Assembly (NCBI RefSeq): GCF_026262505.1
Contig: NC_067206.1
Location: forward strand, 21,653,896-21,717,895
DNA from: Trichomonas vaginalis G3
Lineage: Eukaryota > Parabasalia > Trichomonadida > Trichomonadidae
Reading direction: 5' to 3'
Length of the DNA stretch: 64,000 bases
Shown here in pieces: positions 1-8,778 of the stretch; the first letter of the stretch is position 1; every line of letters starts with the position of its first letter. The notes beneath the pieces are model-generated. The model did no database searches, was not told where the DNA came from, and saw only the letters and a list, made by a program, of their open reading frames with translations. Both the position numbers and the translations under genes were made by a program.

Positions 1-1041
1 TAAACAGAAACTTAAGAAAATAAAAGTCGTACAAGTTGGTATGAAGATGTTAGATGCTTGGGATATCTTATTGTCAAAGTTAGAAGATTTTTTCAGTTCG
101 TGGTATAAAGTTCTATACACCTTCTCCAAACTTCTATTCTATCTTCACTGGATATAAATACGAACAAGTAGAATGGAAAGAAAATGTTATAGAAGCTTGG
201 TTAGACCATGTCAAAGAAATTATATGCAAATGGAAACGAAAGAGTCTATGAGTATACATTCTTATGTTGGTTTGCAAACATCTTACAACATCCAAGTGCT
301 AAAAATGAAACTGCTCTCATCATAATTGGAAAACAAGGAACAGGTAAGAACACTTTCTTTACAGATATCTTATGCAAACTGTTAGAAGGCTATTCGAACC
401 CGAATATGACAAACTTAGAAAACATCTGCGGTAAATTTAACTCTTCAATAGAGAATATGAAACTTATAGTATGTAACGAACTTCAAAGTATAGATACAAC
501 AAAGGTTTTAAACTCAGATGCTTTGAAGAGTCTTATAACAGACAAAGTTGGAGTTGTTGAAAGAAAGTATAGAGACCAAAGAGTTTGTGAAAATGTTGCA
601 AATTTCATCATGGTTTCAAACAACGCCGTTCCGATGAAGTTAGAAAGTTCTGACAGAAGATATGTAGTTGTCAGAACGTCAGAAGCTCATATGCAAGATA
701 CAGAATATTTTGACGACTTAGCAGAAACTTTGACACCTAACTTTTACAACCACTTGTTCTCATATTTCATGACATTAGATATTTCAAAGTTCAATCCAAG
801 ACAAATTCCACATACCGAAGAGAGACAAACATTGTTAGAAGCAAACAAGAGTGTATATGAACTGTTTATAGATGAGACTAACTTTGAGTGTTTAGATGAA
901 AGGTCATTGTACGATTCGTATAAACAGTATTGTCAAGAGTATGGTTATATGACAGCGTCTAAACGAACATTCTTGGCAAATGTCAAAAATCTTTTAGATG
1001 TTCAGAATGGTGTATATACAAAGAAAAATTTTTCTGAGTAA
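1..1041 (+). pseudogene. SF3 (D5-like) helicase, C-terminal part, Polinton E1
   Basis: This is the C-terminal portion of a superfamily 3 helicase of the D5 type, used by large DNA viruses and Polintons to unwind DNA during replication. The Walker A motif GKQGTGKN is visible, followed by a Walker B-like segment (LIVCNE) and a sensor-type segment (FIMVSNNAVP). The gene begins outside the window and looks broken in its visible part. The same gene in E2 spans 40767..42002. An HNH gene follows directly, which is not the case in E2. Confidence 0.8.
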
Positions 1042-1076
1042 ATTTTAAAAAAAAATATTTTTTTATTTTATTTGAA

Positions 1077-1661
1077 ATGTACGCTGAGTTTGTTGGAAAA
1101 GACCGTTGGGAAACTTGTTTGTTAGATGAGAAATATGAAATTCACTGTTGTGAGTCATTTGAAGTCAGAAACAAAAAGACAAAAAGAGTTTTAAGCGGAT
1201 GGGAGGGAAATGACGGATATGCTATGATGAATCTGGGTGGAAAACACTATTTTAAACATGTTGTCATTGCAACTCATTTTATACCGAATCCTAACAATTT
1301 ACCTTTTGTAGACCATATAAACCATATAAGAAACGACAATAGACTTGAAAACTTACGTTGGGTTACTCGTTCTGAAAACAATAAGAACAAAAGCAAATTT
1401 AGAGATATTGTATTCGAATTTGTCGACGAACTAGAAGATGAAGCAATTGAAATTACAGACTATGGCAAGCATACGTTTGAGTTTTACTACTATAGCGAAG
1501 AACAGGACTCTTTCTACTTTTATACCGGCGTAAACTATAGAAAATTACTAGTATGTTTTACTAAGGAAGGCTATGCTTATGTAAACACTAGAGATACAGA
1601 TGGAAAACACGTTCGAATACTTCTTAACAAATTCAAGAAGCTATATGGCATACCATTTTAA
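1077..1661 (+). CDS. Free-standing HNH homing-type endonuclease (NUMOD4 + HNH_3)
   Basis: This 194-residue protein has a NUMOD4-like start (WETCLLDEKYEIHCCESFEV) and, around residues 60-102, the HNH_3 core. The segment HFIPNPNN is followed by VDHINHIRNDNRLENLRWVT. Such genes encode DNA nickases or endonucleases that spread by homing and usually give no benefit to the host element. It sits between the helicase and a 139-residue gene, inside the AT-rich box that separates them in E2. E2 has no HNH gene here but carries a near-identical one at 52223..52807. The reading frame looks whole. The C-terminal 80 residues are of unknown type and could be a DNA-binding part. Confidence 0.88.
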   Translation: MYAEFVGKDRWETCLLDEKYEIHCCESFEVRNKKTKRVLSGWEGNDGYAMMNLGGKHYFKHVVIATHFIPNPNNLPFVDHINHIRNDNRLENLRWVTRSENNKNKSKFRDIVFEFVDELEDEAIEITDYGKHTFEFYYYSEEQDSFYFYTGVNYRKLLVCFTKEGYAYVNTRDTDGKHVRILLNKFKKLYGIPF

Positions 1662-1705
1662 AACGTTTTTTTAAAAAAAAAATATTTTTTTATCCGATAG
1701 AAAAG

Positions 1706-2125
1706 ATGACGAAATTCATCTCAGTAAACAAATATATGTCCGGACTTAAAGAAGAACTAGACCCATTCACATATTTGAATGTTTACTTCTACCATTTTGA
1801 AAAGTCTTCATTTGACAAAGTTTGGAACATCGAACCAGTTAAGTTTGCTATTGTGACTAAAAATGGTGCGAAATTTGAAGACTTAGACATAGAAGGTTTG
1901 TTAACAGTCAAAGAAAGTTTTGACAGAAGGTTTTCAAACCTTAAAGAAGGCAAAGCATACAAACTTGTTATACCTTATGAACCAAAGAAAGCAGACGACT
2001 ATGAATATTATGAGTCTAAGATAGTTGAAGTTCAAGGTAAATTGGGTAAAAAGATTTTAGAGTCTAAGCCAGTGTTTGCTCCTAAAGAGGAAGAGAACAT
2101 TGACATTGACCCAGAAATGTTCTAA
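1706..2125 (+). CDS. Polinton protein of 139 residues, unknown function
   Basis: I do not recognise this protein. It starts MTKFISVNKYMSGLKEELD and ends in an acidic tail (EEENIDIDPEMF). The body alternates short beta-like stretches with lysines, and an acidic tail is often seen in single-stranded DNA-binding proteins, so that role is possible but unsupported. It lies between the helicase and the packaging ATPase, in the replication and packaging block. The copy at 42039..42458 encodes the same protein, which suggests selection until recently. Confidence 0.7.
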   Translation: MTKFISVNKYMSGLKEELDPFTYLNVYFYHFEKSSFDKVWNIEPVKFAIVTKNGAKFEDLDIEGLLTVKESFDRRFSNLKEGKAYKLVIPYEPKKADDYEYYESKIVEVQGKLGKKILESKPVFAPKEEENIDIDPEMF

Positions 2126-2141
2126 AAATAAAATTTTATTT

Positions 2142-2588
2142 TTACATGTCAAATTTCTTTTTCTCTGGCTCTGGTTCTTTCTTCTCTTCTTCTACTTTCT
2201 TTTCTTTCTTTTCTCTCTTCTTCTTCTCTGGTGGAGTTATGTCAAACTTCTCAGAACCATATTTTTGTAAAAGTTCTTTGTCCTTTAATAGCTCTTCTAT
2301 TCTGTTTTCTATTTCATTTTCAAGAACAGCGCATGTGTCTTCTTTGCATTCTAAGAAGTTTTGTTGGACTTCATCTCTCCAAGAGGCGTCATCTCTGTCA
2401 ACAAGTCTGTCATTGACAAATTTTAAGACTTCTCTGCTTAAGGTTTTATGGTTCTTGTCATATTCCCAGAAACAGAACTTTAGAACAAATTCACCTTTCT
2501 TGTTTACACTATGTAAGATTTTATGGTCGACAGATGTTTTGCTGTCGAAAAGCTTGTCTCGAATATAGATAGCGAAATCGCTAGACAT
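2142..2588 (-). CDS. Polinton protein of 148 residues with charged tail
   Basis: This unrecognised protein has a compact N-terminal part (MSSDFAIYIRDKLFDSKTSVDHK...) and a C-terminal tail of about 40 residues made almost only of K, E and P. It is divergent from the ATPase gene, with 36 bases between the two start codons, so the two promoters must overlap. The tail's antisense strand is pyrimidine-rich. The E2 copy (42475..42919) looks broken. Confidence 0.65.
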   Translation of the reverse strand: MSSDFAIYIRDKLFDSKTSVDHKILHSVNKKGEFVLKFCFWEYDKNHKTLSREVLKFVNDRLVDRDDASWRDEVQQNFLECKEDTCAVLENEIENRIEELLKDKELLQKYGSEKFDITPPEKKKREKKEKKVEEEKKEPEPEKKKFDM

Positions 2589-2624
2589 TTCCTAAAAGAT
2601 AAAAATTTTAATTTTTCTAAAAAT

Positions 2625-3500
2625 ATGTTAGAAAAAAAGTTTGCTGACATTGACAAGAAATTTGAGAATGTTTTAAACAAGAACAAGAGGAAGTTGGAAA
2701 ATGCTCAGATAAAACCCATACATGACAAGTTCCTATTTGCTCAGAATGGTATAACAGGTCTAATTGCACCGCCTGGGTCGGGTAAGACTTTCACTTATCT
2801 TAAAATGGCTGCACAACAACAAGAACTAGATGAGAAGAACCCATTCTATGAGTTAGTAGTCATTTGTAGTACTTCTGGTCAATTTGACCAAACCGTAAAT
2901 TCGTTCAAAGATATTATAAAAAAGTCTAAGTTAGTATGTATAAAAGACTCTGAGTTGTTAGATTGGATAAAGAAGTACCAAAGAAGAGTTTTGAAGTACA
3001 ATGCTATAAATGAGTATGTCAATTCTAAGTTTAAAGACCCAAATGAGGAAATGCAGAGAATATTAGAGAAGAAACACTTCAGAAACAAACAGAAAGAGAT
3101 AGAATACATTTCGAAGAAATTGCAATCTTACGATTGGAAGACTTACCCTCATAGATGTCTTCTTATCTTAGATGACTTTGCTTCTCATCCTTTGTTAAAG
3201 AACAGAGAACAAGACATGTGTCGAATTCTTAAGAAGCTCAGACACTTTAACATTTCAGTTGTCATTTGTGTACAGACAGCAAAGAGTTTAAGTAAGGATG
3301 TAAAGAGAATACTTACTGACATTGTACTTTTCCCCGGATTGTCCGAAGACGATTTCATGGAACTTATGAAAGAGTCCATGGCAGGTAAGTTTGACAGACA
3401 TGAACTATGGGAGAAGTACAAAGTCATACAAGACCCTCATACTTCTTTCAGAATTCACATCTACGCGAACAAAGTTCAAATTGTAAAAAGTCAAGCGTAA
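2625..3500 (+). CDS. A32-type (FtsK/HerA) packaging ATPase, Polinton E1
   Basis: This is a DNA-packaging ATPase of the poxvirus A32 / Polinton class, which pumps the genome into the capsid. With the start chosen here it has 291 residues. Walker A is APPGSGKT at residues 48-55 and Walker B is LLILDDF at 178-184. I prefer the ATG at 2625 (MLEKKFADIDKK). The longer frame from 2523 would run through the start of the divergent gene, and the AT-rich stretch just before 2625 looks like a promoter. The E2 copy at 42956..43831 is whole and nearly identical. The gene ends at the convergent point of the element, before the tandem array. Confidence 0.85.
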   Translation: MLEKKFADIDKKFENVLNKNKRKLENAQIKPIHDKFLFAQNGITGLIAPPGSGKTFTYLKMAAQQQELDEKNPFYELVVICSTSGQFDQTVNSFKDIIKKSKLVCIKDSELLDWIKKYQRRVLKYNAINEYVNSKFKDPNEEMQRILEKKHFRNKQKEIEYISKKLQSYDWKTYPHRCLLILDDFASHPLLKNREQDMCRILKKLRHFNISVVICVQTAKSLSKDVKRILTDIVLFPGLSEDDFMELMKESMAGKFDRHELWEKYKVIQDPHTSFRIHIYANKVQIVKSQA

Positions 3501-3589
3501 AAATGTAAGTGTTTGAGTCTTAGTCTGTTGTGGTGCTGGGGCTGTCGGTTCTTCTGGCTTTGGAATGGACTCGGTTGGTGGTACGTCAG

Positions 3590-4060
3590 CCATCCGTTTG
3601 TGTCCTGTCGGAAGGAAGGACTTTTCCTGTCGGAAGGAAGGACTTTTCCTGTCGGAAAGAAAAACTTTTCCTGTCGGAAAGAAAAACTTTTCCTGTCGGA
3701 AAGAAAAATTTTTCCTGAAGGAAAGAAAAAATTTTCCTGTCGGAAAGAAAAATTTTTCCTGTCGGAAAGAAAAATTTTTCCTGAAGGCCGGCCAAAAAGT
3801 TCTCAATTTTCGAAAATTTGAATGGTTTACGGACGGACAACAAGAAAAATTTTTCCTGTCGGAAAGAAAAATTTTTCCTGTCGGAAAGAAAAATTTTTCC
3901 TGTCGGAAAGAAAAACTTTTCCTGTCGGAAAGAAAAACTTTTCCTGTCGGAAGGAAGAGTTCTTCCTGTCGGAAGGAAATTTTTTTCCTGTTGCAAGGAA
4001 AAACTTTTCCTGTTGGAAGGAAGGACTCGGAATGTCAGAAGGACTCGGACAAGACAATTT
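3590..4060. repeat. 22-bp tandem array at the convergent point, E1 version
   Basis: This is an array of about twenty units of 22 bases built on TTTTCCTGTCGGAAAGAAAA, with some units carrying small changes (GTCGG to GAAGG). Each unit holds a small inverted repeat, TTTCC/GGAAA around TGTC. The array is split by about 55 bases of unique DNA with a near-palindrome at 3804..3820 (CAATTTTCGAAAATTTG). It lies between the 3' ends of the ATPase (+) and KilA-N 1 (-) genes. At the same place E2 has another array of the same period but unrelated sequence. Confidence 0.9.
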
Positions 4061-4118
4061 ACCATCTAGAGCTACCTGAGCCATCTTTGGTGTCAAGCTT
4101 GAAAAATAAATGGTTCAT

Positions 4119-4925
4119 TTACTCTTCCTCTTTGAAGTTATCGAAATACTCTGTTATCTTTTCCTTCAGTAGCGGCAAATCTTCTTTGAATGTAAGTATT
4201 GTACAACCTTTCATATCATAGTGTGTTTGAGGTAACGTATCTTGAACTATCTGTTTAACATCTTCATTCGGTGTCATTGAAATCGGTAAGTTTTCGCGAT
4301 AGAACCAATTTCTGTTAGATTTGTAAATCTTAGCAAGGTCGTAAAAGCTTTTGTTGTTTCTTCTGACTAAATGCAACATAACCATATCTCTGTCTTCTTC
4401 ATTTTCCATCTCTTCAGTGTAAATCATATACTTATAGTTCTTTTCCTTTCCTTTTGGTACCGAACGTGGTATTCTTTTCTGTATGTTTTTGTCTTTTGCT
4501 TCAAGCTTGTTCTCTAGCTCTTCACGTTCTTGTCTATGAAGTTCATCTAACATCATGAAAATATAACAAGCATAGCGAGGTGAAGCCCACATTGCAACAG
4601 CATTTACAAGAAGTCTATGTACATACCAACCTCTCAAACCATTTGGCAAATTTTGACGATTTTCGTACGGAATCTCGACCCGCGGTTTTCTACCGGTCGC
4701 AAACATATGAGGAAATTCTTCTAAAAGTTCTTTTGTCTGTTGGTTTTCAAACCAATGACGTGCTTGCTTTGTAGAACGAAGAGCATTCAAAATACTTTGC
4801 ATTTGGTACATGTCATCTTTGACCGAACGAATGAGACGTAACTGTTTGTTATACTGTATGTACTCGTATTCTTCATTTATATCTTCATGAACGATAGCAG
4901 TTGTTGTGTTCTCTGTTGTTGTCAT
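4119..4925 (-). CDS. KilA-N domain protein 1, Polinton E1
   Basis: This 268-residue protein has a KilA-N DNA-binding domain of the type common in phages and large DNA viruses. The signature is GLRGWYVHRLLVNAVAMWASPRYA at about 97-120 (quoted in pieces: GLRGWYVHRLL, then VNAVAMWASPRYA). A coiled-coil linker of alternating E and K follows, then a C-terminal domain resembling DUF3627 of viral KilA-N proteins. The start is MTTTENTTTA at 4925, after an AT-rich box. Residues about 47-93 differ strongly from the E2 copy while the rest is nearly identical. Part of that stretch is encoded by the hairpin at 4676..4699, whose flanks recur in intergenic DNA. It is probably a regulator, though its target is unknown. 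Confidence 0.8.
   Translation of the reverse strand: MTTTENTTTAIVHEDINEEYEYIQYNKQLRLIRSVKDDMYQMQSILNALRSTKQARHWFENQQTKELLEEFPHMFATGRKPRVEIPYENRQNLPNGLRGWYVHRLLVNAVAMWASPRYACYIFMMLDELHRQEREELENKLEAKDKNIQKRIPRSVPKGKEKNYKYMIYTEEMENEEDRDMVMLHLVRRNNKSFYDLAKIYKSNRNWFYRENLPISMTPNEDVKQIVQDTLPQTHYDMKGCTILTFKEDLPLLKEKITEYFDNFKEEE
4676..4699. repeat. Hairpin cassette inside KilA-N gene 1 (E1)
   Basis: Arms CGACC and GGTCG enclose a 14-base loop that holds a small inner CGGT/ACCG stem. The flanks ACGATTTTCGTACGGAATCT on the left and GCAAACATATGAGGAAATTC on the right also surround the intergenic hairpin at 46267..46290 in E2, whose arms are CTATCC and GGGTAG. The stem pairing is kept while the bases differ. 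The segment codes for the residues just before the conserved RGWYV motif. Confidence 0.75.
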
Positions 4926-5013
4926 ATCTGTCTTTACATACAAAATAAAAAATAAAATAAAAATAAAACTAGCGTTATTTTCTATCTTGTATAAAAGACC
5001 AAAAATAAACGCT

Positions 5014-5624
5014 TTACATGTATTTTTCAGCAACTTCGTCAAATACTTTTATAGCTTTGTCGATCTCATCTACTTCAAACGTTTCTTTACCTCTCGTGGG
5101 AGCACCATACATTTTCTCAAACTTTTCAAGTAGTTCTGTTTCAGCAGCTCTCATATCGTTAACGAACACAACCTTAACTCTATTGACTGTAGAGTCATAT
5201 CTACTACTTATATTAAATGTTCTTCCTATCTTATATCTCTTTGTATTGAAGTCCTTCGGTTTCTGAACGATGTAAAGTAAGCCTCACTGCAACGTTCCGT
5301 ATCGAATGAACCATATGTTATGAAATTATATCCAACAACTGGGTCAATCCAGAACAAAACTACTGGTATAAGACTTTTGTCGATGAGATATGCTCTTGTT
5401 CCATAGAATCTTACCGATATCATCAGCTCAGGATTTCTTGTCAAAATTTTCTGAGTAGAAGCATTTCTAACCCAGTCGCTTGCTCTCTTTCCAGATGGAG
5501 ATATAATGTCTGACAAAGAATATTTTTTGTATTTCTTTGAGTATCTTACGTTTAAATCACCAATTCTAACTATTTTGGTCTCATTGTCTATCTTTTTAAC
5601 TGTTTCAAACTCAGTGCTTGTCAT
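5014..5624 (-). pseudogene. KilA-N-like / T5orf172 protein, Polinton E1
   Basis: This is the counterpart of the whole 203-residue gene at 45323..45934. The family combines a KilA-N-like N-terminal domain with a GIY-YIG-related T5orf172 domain. This copy looks broken (about one break). It lies head-to-tail behind KilA-N 1, in the minus-strand block of the element. Confidence 0.75.
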
Positions 5625-5639
5625 TTCCTGTTCTTACAT

Positions 5640-6110
5640 ACAAAATAAAAAAAAATATTTTAAAAAAACTAGCGTTAATTTTATTTTTTCTATCTTGTAT
5701 AAAAGATATGATTTCATAGAGTTTTTTTACGATTTTCATAGAGTTTTAGGCAACCCCTGTAAAAGTCGGGGTAGCAAACATATGAGGAAATTCATGAAAT
5801 TTGGTCATTTTTTTCAGCAAAAATATATTTTAGATCTAACCAGGTCCCTCGGTCCCTCGGTCAACTAACATCTTTTTGAAAATGGTGACAACATGACATT
5901 TTGACAACAACACAGGAAATAGACTTCTTCGTATATGTTTTGTTGAGACTTCAGGGATTTTTTTTACGAAGAGTAAAAGTTCACTTCGTCACTCATAACA
6001 GTTATATAATGAAATTTGGTCATTTTTACTCAGCAAAAATATATTTTAGGTGAAGAGGTGAGATCTCACCTGTTTTCTCACCTCTTTTCTCACCTCTTTT
6101 TCACAAGCGT
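5640..6110. repeat. Intergenic hairpin cassettes and palindromes, E1
   Basis: This stretch has no gene. It holds one hairpin cassette (5749..5775, arms ACCCC/GGGGT) followed by GCAAACATATGAGGAAATTC, the same flank as in KilA-N gene 1. It also holds a GGTCCCTC/GGTC 8-base tandem run near 5845..5868 followed by a module with TGACAACATGACATTTTGAC, and the palindrome GGTGAGATCTCACC near 6057..6071 with 8- to 11-base repeats of TTTTCTCACC. TAAAATATATTTT boxes separate the modules. Confidence 0.8.
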
Positions 6111-6111
6111 C

Positions 6112-7009
6112 TTACATGAATTGTACGATGTATATTTGAAATTCTAAACAGTTTTGTAGCTTCTATTTCTTCTGTCAGTATGTCAAAAGTTTTAACAATG
6201 CCGAAGGTTTCTTTATATTTCTTCTTGATCAGATAGAAGGAAATCGTCAGCTGTTGGATAGTTTTTGTTTAGAAATGTCAACATGTCCATTTTATCTTCT
6301 GCTGGTTTTCTACTTCTTTCTTTAAGTCAGCATAGTCGTTTCGCATACGTTCTATCTCTTTGACAGAGTAGTTTATATTTCTCATTGCTGCTTTACATTT
6401 TGAACATTGTGGTTCATTTTAGCATTGTACATTGAAATAAAACCAGCTAACAACTAAGGCGTCAATGGTTTTCTTTAACTCAAAGGTTGCTGGTTTATCT
6501 GTTCGTTCCATACTTTACCTCTTTTATCTTTATCTCTTATCTGCCATACACATTTTGCAACTAACGAAACAAAGTTGTCGTAGGTCTTAAATTCTTCAGA
6601 TTTGTATATGTCAGAGATGTTCTTATATAACATATCGCAATCTTTGTCCATGACTTTGTGGTTGCAATGAAATCCAAGAAACTCATAGTTTACCTTACGT
6701 ATGAACTTCTTGGTTTCTACTGAGTCAGTTGTTTGACTTCTATTTCATCGAATTCTGAATAGTGAGCTTTTGTTGTGTTGTATTTCAGGAAGTTTAGGTA
6801 GATGGTCATATAATATCCTGCATTTCATAAAGATATTCTTCATTTGTTTCATCTTTCGCACTACAGTCTAAATCTCCTTGGAGAAGTTCTTGCTTTATCT
6901 TCTGGATTTCTGTTTCGAAAGTATATGAAGAAGGAATGAAGCTTTTCATCTCTACGAACATAGATGTTGGGTTCATGACTAACGAGTTTGGTGCTGTTGT
7001 TGCTAACAT
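6112..7009 (-). pseudogene. Polinton protein of about 298 residues, unknown, E1
   Basis: This is the counterpart of the whole gene at 46612..47508; the E1 copy looks broken several times. I do not recognise the family. The whole copy has a CxxC motif (PQCSKCKA) in the middle and a charged helical C-terminus. In both copies it lies between two repeat-filled intergenic stretches and between two KilA-N genes, which suggests it belongs to the same functional block. Confidence 0.7.
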
Positions 7010-7121
7010 GTTCTTACAATAAAAATAAAAAATATTTTTTTTAAAAAACTAACTTTTTTTATTTCGGGAAAATTCAAGAGTTTTGGTTGAAAAAACAGGT
7101 GGAGCCAAAAATGGCTCGACC
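7010..7121. promoter_or_regulatory. AT-rich upstream box and stem GAGCCA/TGGCTC
   Basis: Directly upstream of the gene starting at 7009 (minus strand) lies an AT box of the AAAAAATATTTTTT type. The same kind of box precedes many genes of this element. It is followed by an inverted repeat GAGCCA-AAAA-TGGCTC that leads into the 86/87-bp array. In E2 the corresponding stem is longer (GGTCGAGCCA/TGGCTCGACC). Confidence 0.55.
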
Positions 7122-7640
7122 TCAAAACAAGCATTTTGTGAAGAATATACCAATCGCCGGAATTCCGGCTATTGCTTTTTATACAAAACATATACGATGA
7201 AAGTCTTGACAAAACAAGCATTTTGTGAAGAATATACCAATCGCCGGAATTCCGGCTATTGCTTTTTATACAAAACATATACGATGAAAGTCTTGACAAA
7301 ACAAGCATTTTGTGAAGAATATACCAATCGCCGGAATTCCGGCTATTGCTTTTTATACAAAACATATACGATGAAGTCTTGACAAAACAAGCATTTTGTG
7401 AAGAATATACCAATCGCCGGAATTCCGGCTATTGCTTTTTATACAAAACATATACGATGAAAGTCTTGACAAAACAAGCATTTTGTGAAGAATATACCAA
7501 TCGCCGGAATTCCGGCTATTGCTTTTTATACAAAACATTGACGATGAAGTCTTGACAAAACAAGCATTTTGTGAAGAATATACCAATCGCCGGAATTCCG
7601 GCTATTGCTTTTTATACAAAACATTGACGATGAAGTCTCA
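7122..7640. repeat. Six-unit 86/87-bp array, each unit with a 24-base near-palindrome
   Basis: The sequence GCATTTTGTGAAGAATATAC begins at 7131, 7218, 7305, 7391, 7478 and 7564, giving a period of 86 or 87 bases. Each unit holds a 24-base near-palindrome with arms CAATCGCC and GGCTATTG around a GGAATTCC core, then TTGCTTTTTATACAAAACAT. The same stretch (GCATTTTGTG... palindrome ...TTGCTTTTTATA) lies inside KilA-N gene 2 at about 8229..8287. The array is therefore built from a piece of that gene, or the gene took it from the array. E2 has single units instead (47647..47670, 48968..48991). Confidence 0.9.
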
Positions 7641-7815
7641 ACAAAACATTGACGAAGAAATCTATCTCCTGTGTTGTTGTCTAAATGTCATGTTGTCACA
7701 CTTTTCAGAGAAGTTAAAATGACCGAGTGACCGAGTGACCTGGTGACCTGGTGACACCTAAAACCCATCTACCCTAAAATATATTTTTGCCGAATTCAAT
7801 AAAAAAATGGTTCAT
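7641..7815. repeat. Intergenic module with GACCGAGT/GACCTGGT tandem run
   Basis: This is one copy of a recurrent module: TCCTGTGTTGTTGTC, then ATGTCATGTTGTCACAC, then GAGAAGTTAAAATGACC with an 8-base tandem run (GACCGAGT twice, GACCTGGT twice), then a TAAAATATATTTTT box and TGCCGAATTC. The same module occurs in E2 at about 47735, 47895, 48050 and 49025, and inverted at 5855 (E1) and 46440 (E2). No coding sense is visible. Confidence 0.75.
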
Positions 7816-8475
7816 TTACTCACAATATTTTTGTACAAAAGGACCCCAACCTTTTAACCTCTCTTCTGCAGCTTCTAATGAAACTTTAGCGAGTTCATAT
7901 TCTCTAAATTCTCTCTTTAAATCTTCTTGTTCCCATTGGTCTAGTTCGTATGGAGAATCTCTATAACCAGAACATATCTCACGTTCATGTTCTATTTGTT
8001 TTTCATGCATTTTTCTAACTTCTCTTCGAACAAAGGTTTTGCATTCTCTGCTGTATCTTCAAGTTCTTCTTCATCTAATTTCTCATGAACTTTCTTGTCT
8101 ATGGAGTCCATAATTTTTCCAACTGTTATACAATATTTTGGAGAAGCCCACATTGCTATATAGTTTAGAAGTCTTGGGTCTACATACGTTCCTCTAACCT
8201 GTTTGATTTCATCAGGAATTCCTGTACGCATTTTTATAAAAAGCAATCGCCGGAATTCCGGCGATTGGTATATTCTTCACAAAATGCCTTATAATATCTT
8301 CCCAGGACTTATTTTCCAACAACTTTCTAAAGTCTTTCCTAAACTGCTGACACATCTTTGTTACATTTATATAACCATCCTTGTCTCTACGTAAGACTTC
8401 AATACCGTTGTAAGTGCCTTTTGTGAATGTTTCGCCATTAGATTTGTTCGTGAACGTTTTTGCTTCGACTGTCAT
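7816..8475 (-). pseudogene. KilA-N domain protein 2, Polinton E1
   Basis: This is the counterpart of the whole 219-residue KilA-N gene at 48185..48844; the E1 copy looks broken (about two breaks). A perfect 24-base palindrome at 8244..8267 lies in the stretch that codes just before the RGTYV motif. Confidence 0.8.
8244..8267. repeat. Perfect 24-base palindrome inside KilA-N gene 2 (E1)
   Basis: Arms CAATCGCC and GGCGATTG flank a GGAATTCC core, a perfect dyad of 24 bases. The E2 gene has a different perfect dyad at the same place (arms CAACCCGC and GCGGGTTG). The neighbouring array units at 7122..7640 share the left arm of this E1 version. Confidence 0.92.
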
Positions 8476-8778
8476 ACTGTTCTTACAATAAAAATAAAAA
8501 AATATTTTTTGGCTTAACCGTCGGACATTCGTTTGTGGCTTAACCGTCGGACCACAACGATAAAAATCTCATTTTAACTCACTTTTTTTCTATCTTAAGG
8601 AAATTCATGAAAATTCAAGAGGGTGAAAAAAGAGGTGAGAAAAGAGGTGAGATCTCACCACTTCACCTAAAATATATTTTTCAGTACTTTTTCAGCACAA
8701 AATTCATGAAAATTCAAGAGGGTGAAAAAACAGGTGAGAAAACAGGTGAGATCTCACCACTTCACCTAAAATATATTT
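8476..8778. repeat. Intergenic repeats: GGCTTAACCGTCGGAC pair and GGTGAGATCTCACC modules
   Basis: This stretch holds no gene. An AT box follows the KilA-N 2 start. GGCTTAACCGTCGGAC then occurs twice (about 8511 and 8537). After that there are two copies of a module (about 8607 and 8706) reading GAAAATTCAAGAGGGTGAAA, an 8- to 11-base tandem run of AGGTGAGAAAA, the palindrome GGTGAGATCTCACC and a CACCTAAAATATATTTT box. The two copies differ together (AAAAGAGG in one, AAAACAGG in the other), so the tandem units were homogenised within each module. Confidence 0.75.

Noticed and set aside
3513-4221. Several open frames on both strands through the 22-bp array (repeated FSCRKEKFFLSERK-like peptides)
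   Set aside because: The 22-base period is not a multiple of three, so the same peptide set appears in all frames. The frames are a by-product of the repeat and are not conserved in E2.
5840-5870. Telomere-like repeat (GGTCCCTC runs)
   Set aside because: Only two to four units, internal to the element and with several unit sequences, so a telomere is not supported.
7122-7640. CRISPR array
   Set aside because: Whole 86/87-base units repeat without unique spacers, there are no Cas genes, and the host is a eukaryote.
7003-7722. Open frames through the 86/87-bp array resembling repeated KilA-N pieces
   Set aside because: Frames exist on both strands because the unit derives from coding DNA and lacks stops; there is no complete domain and no start context.
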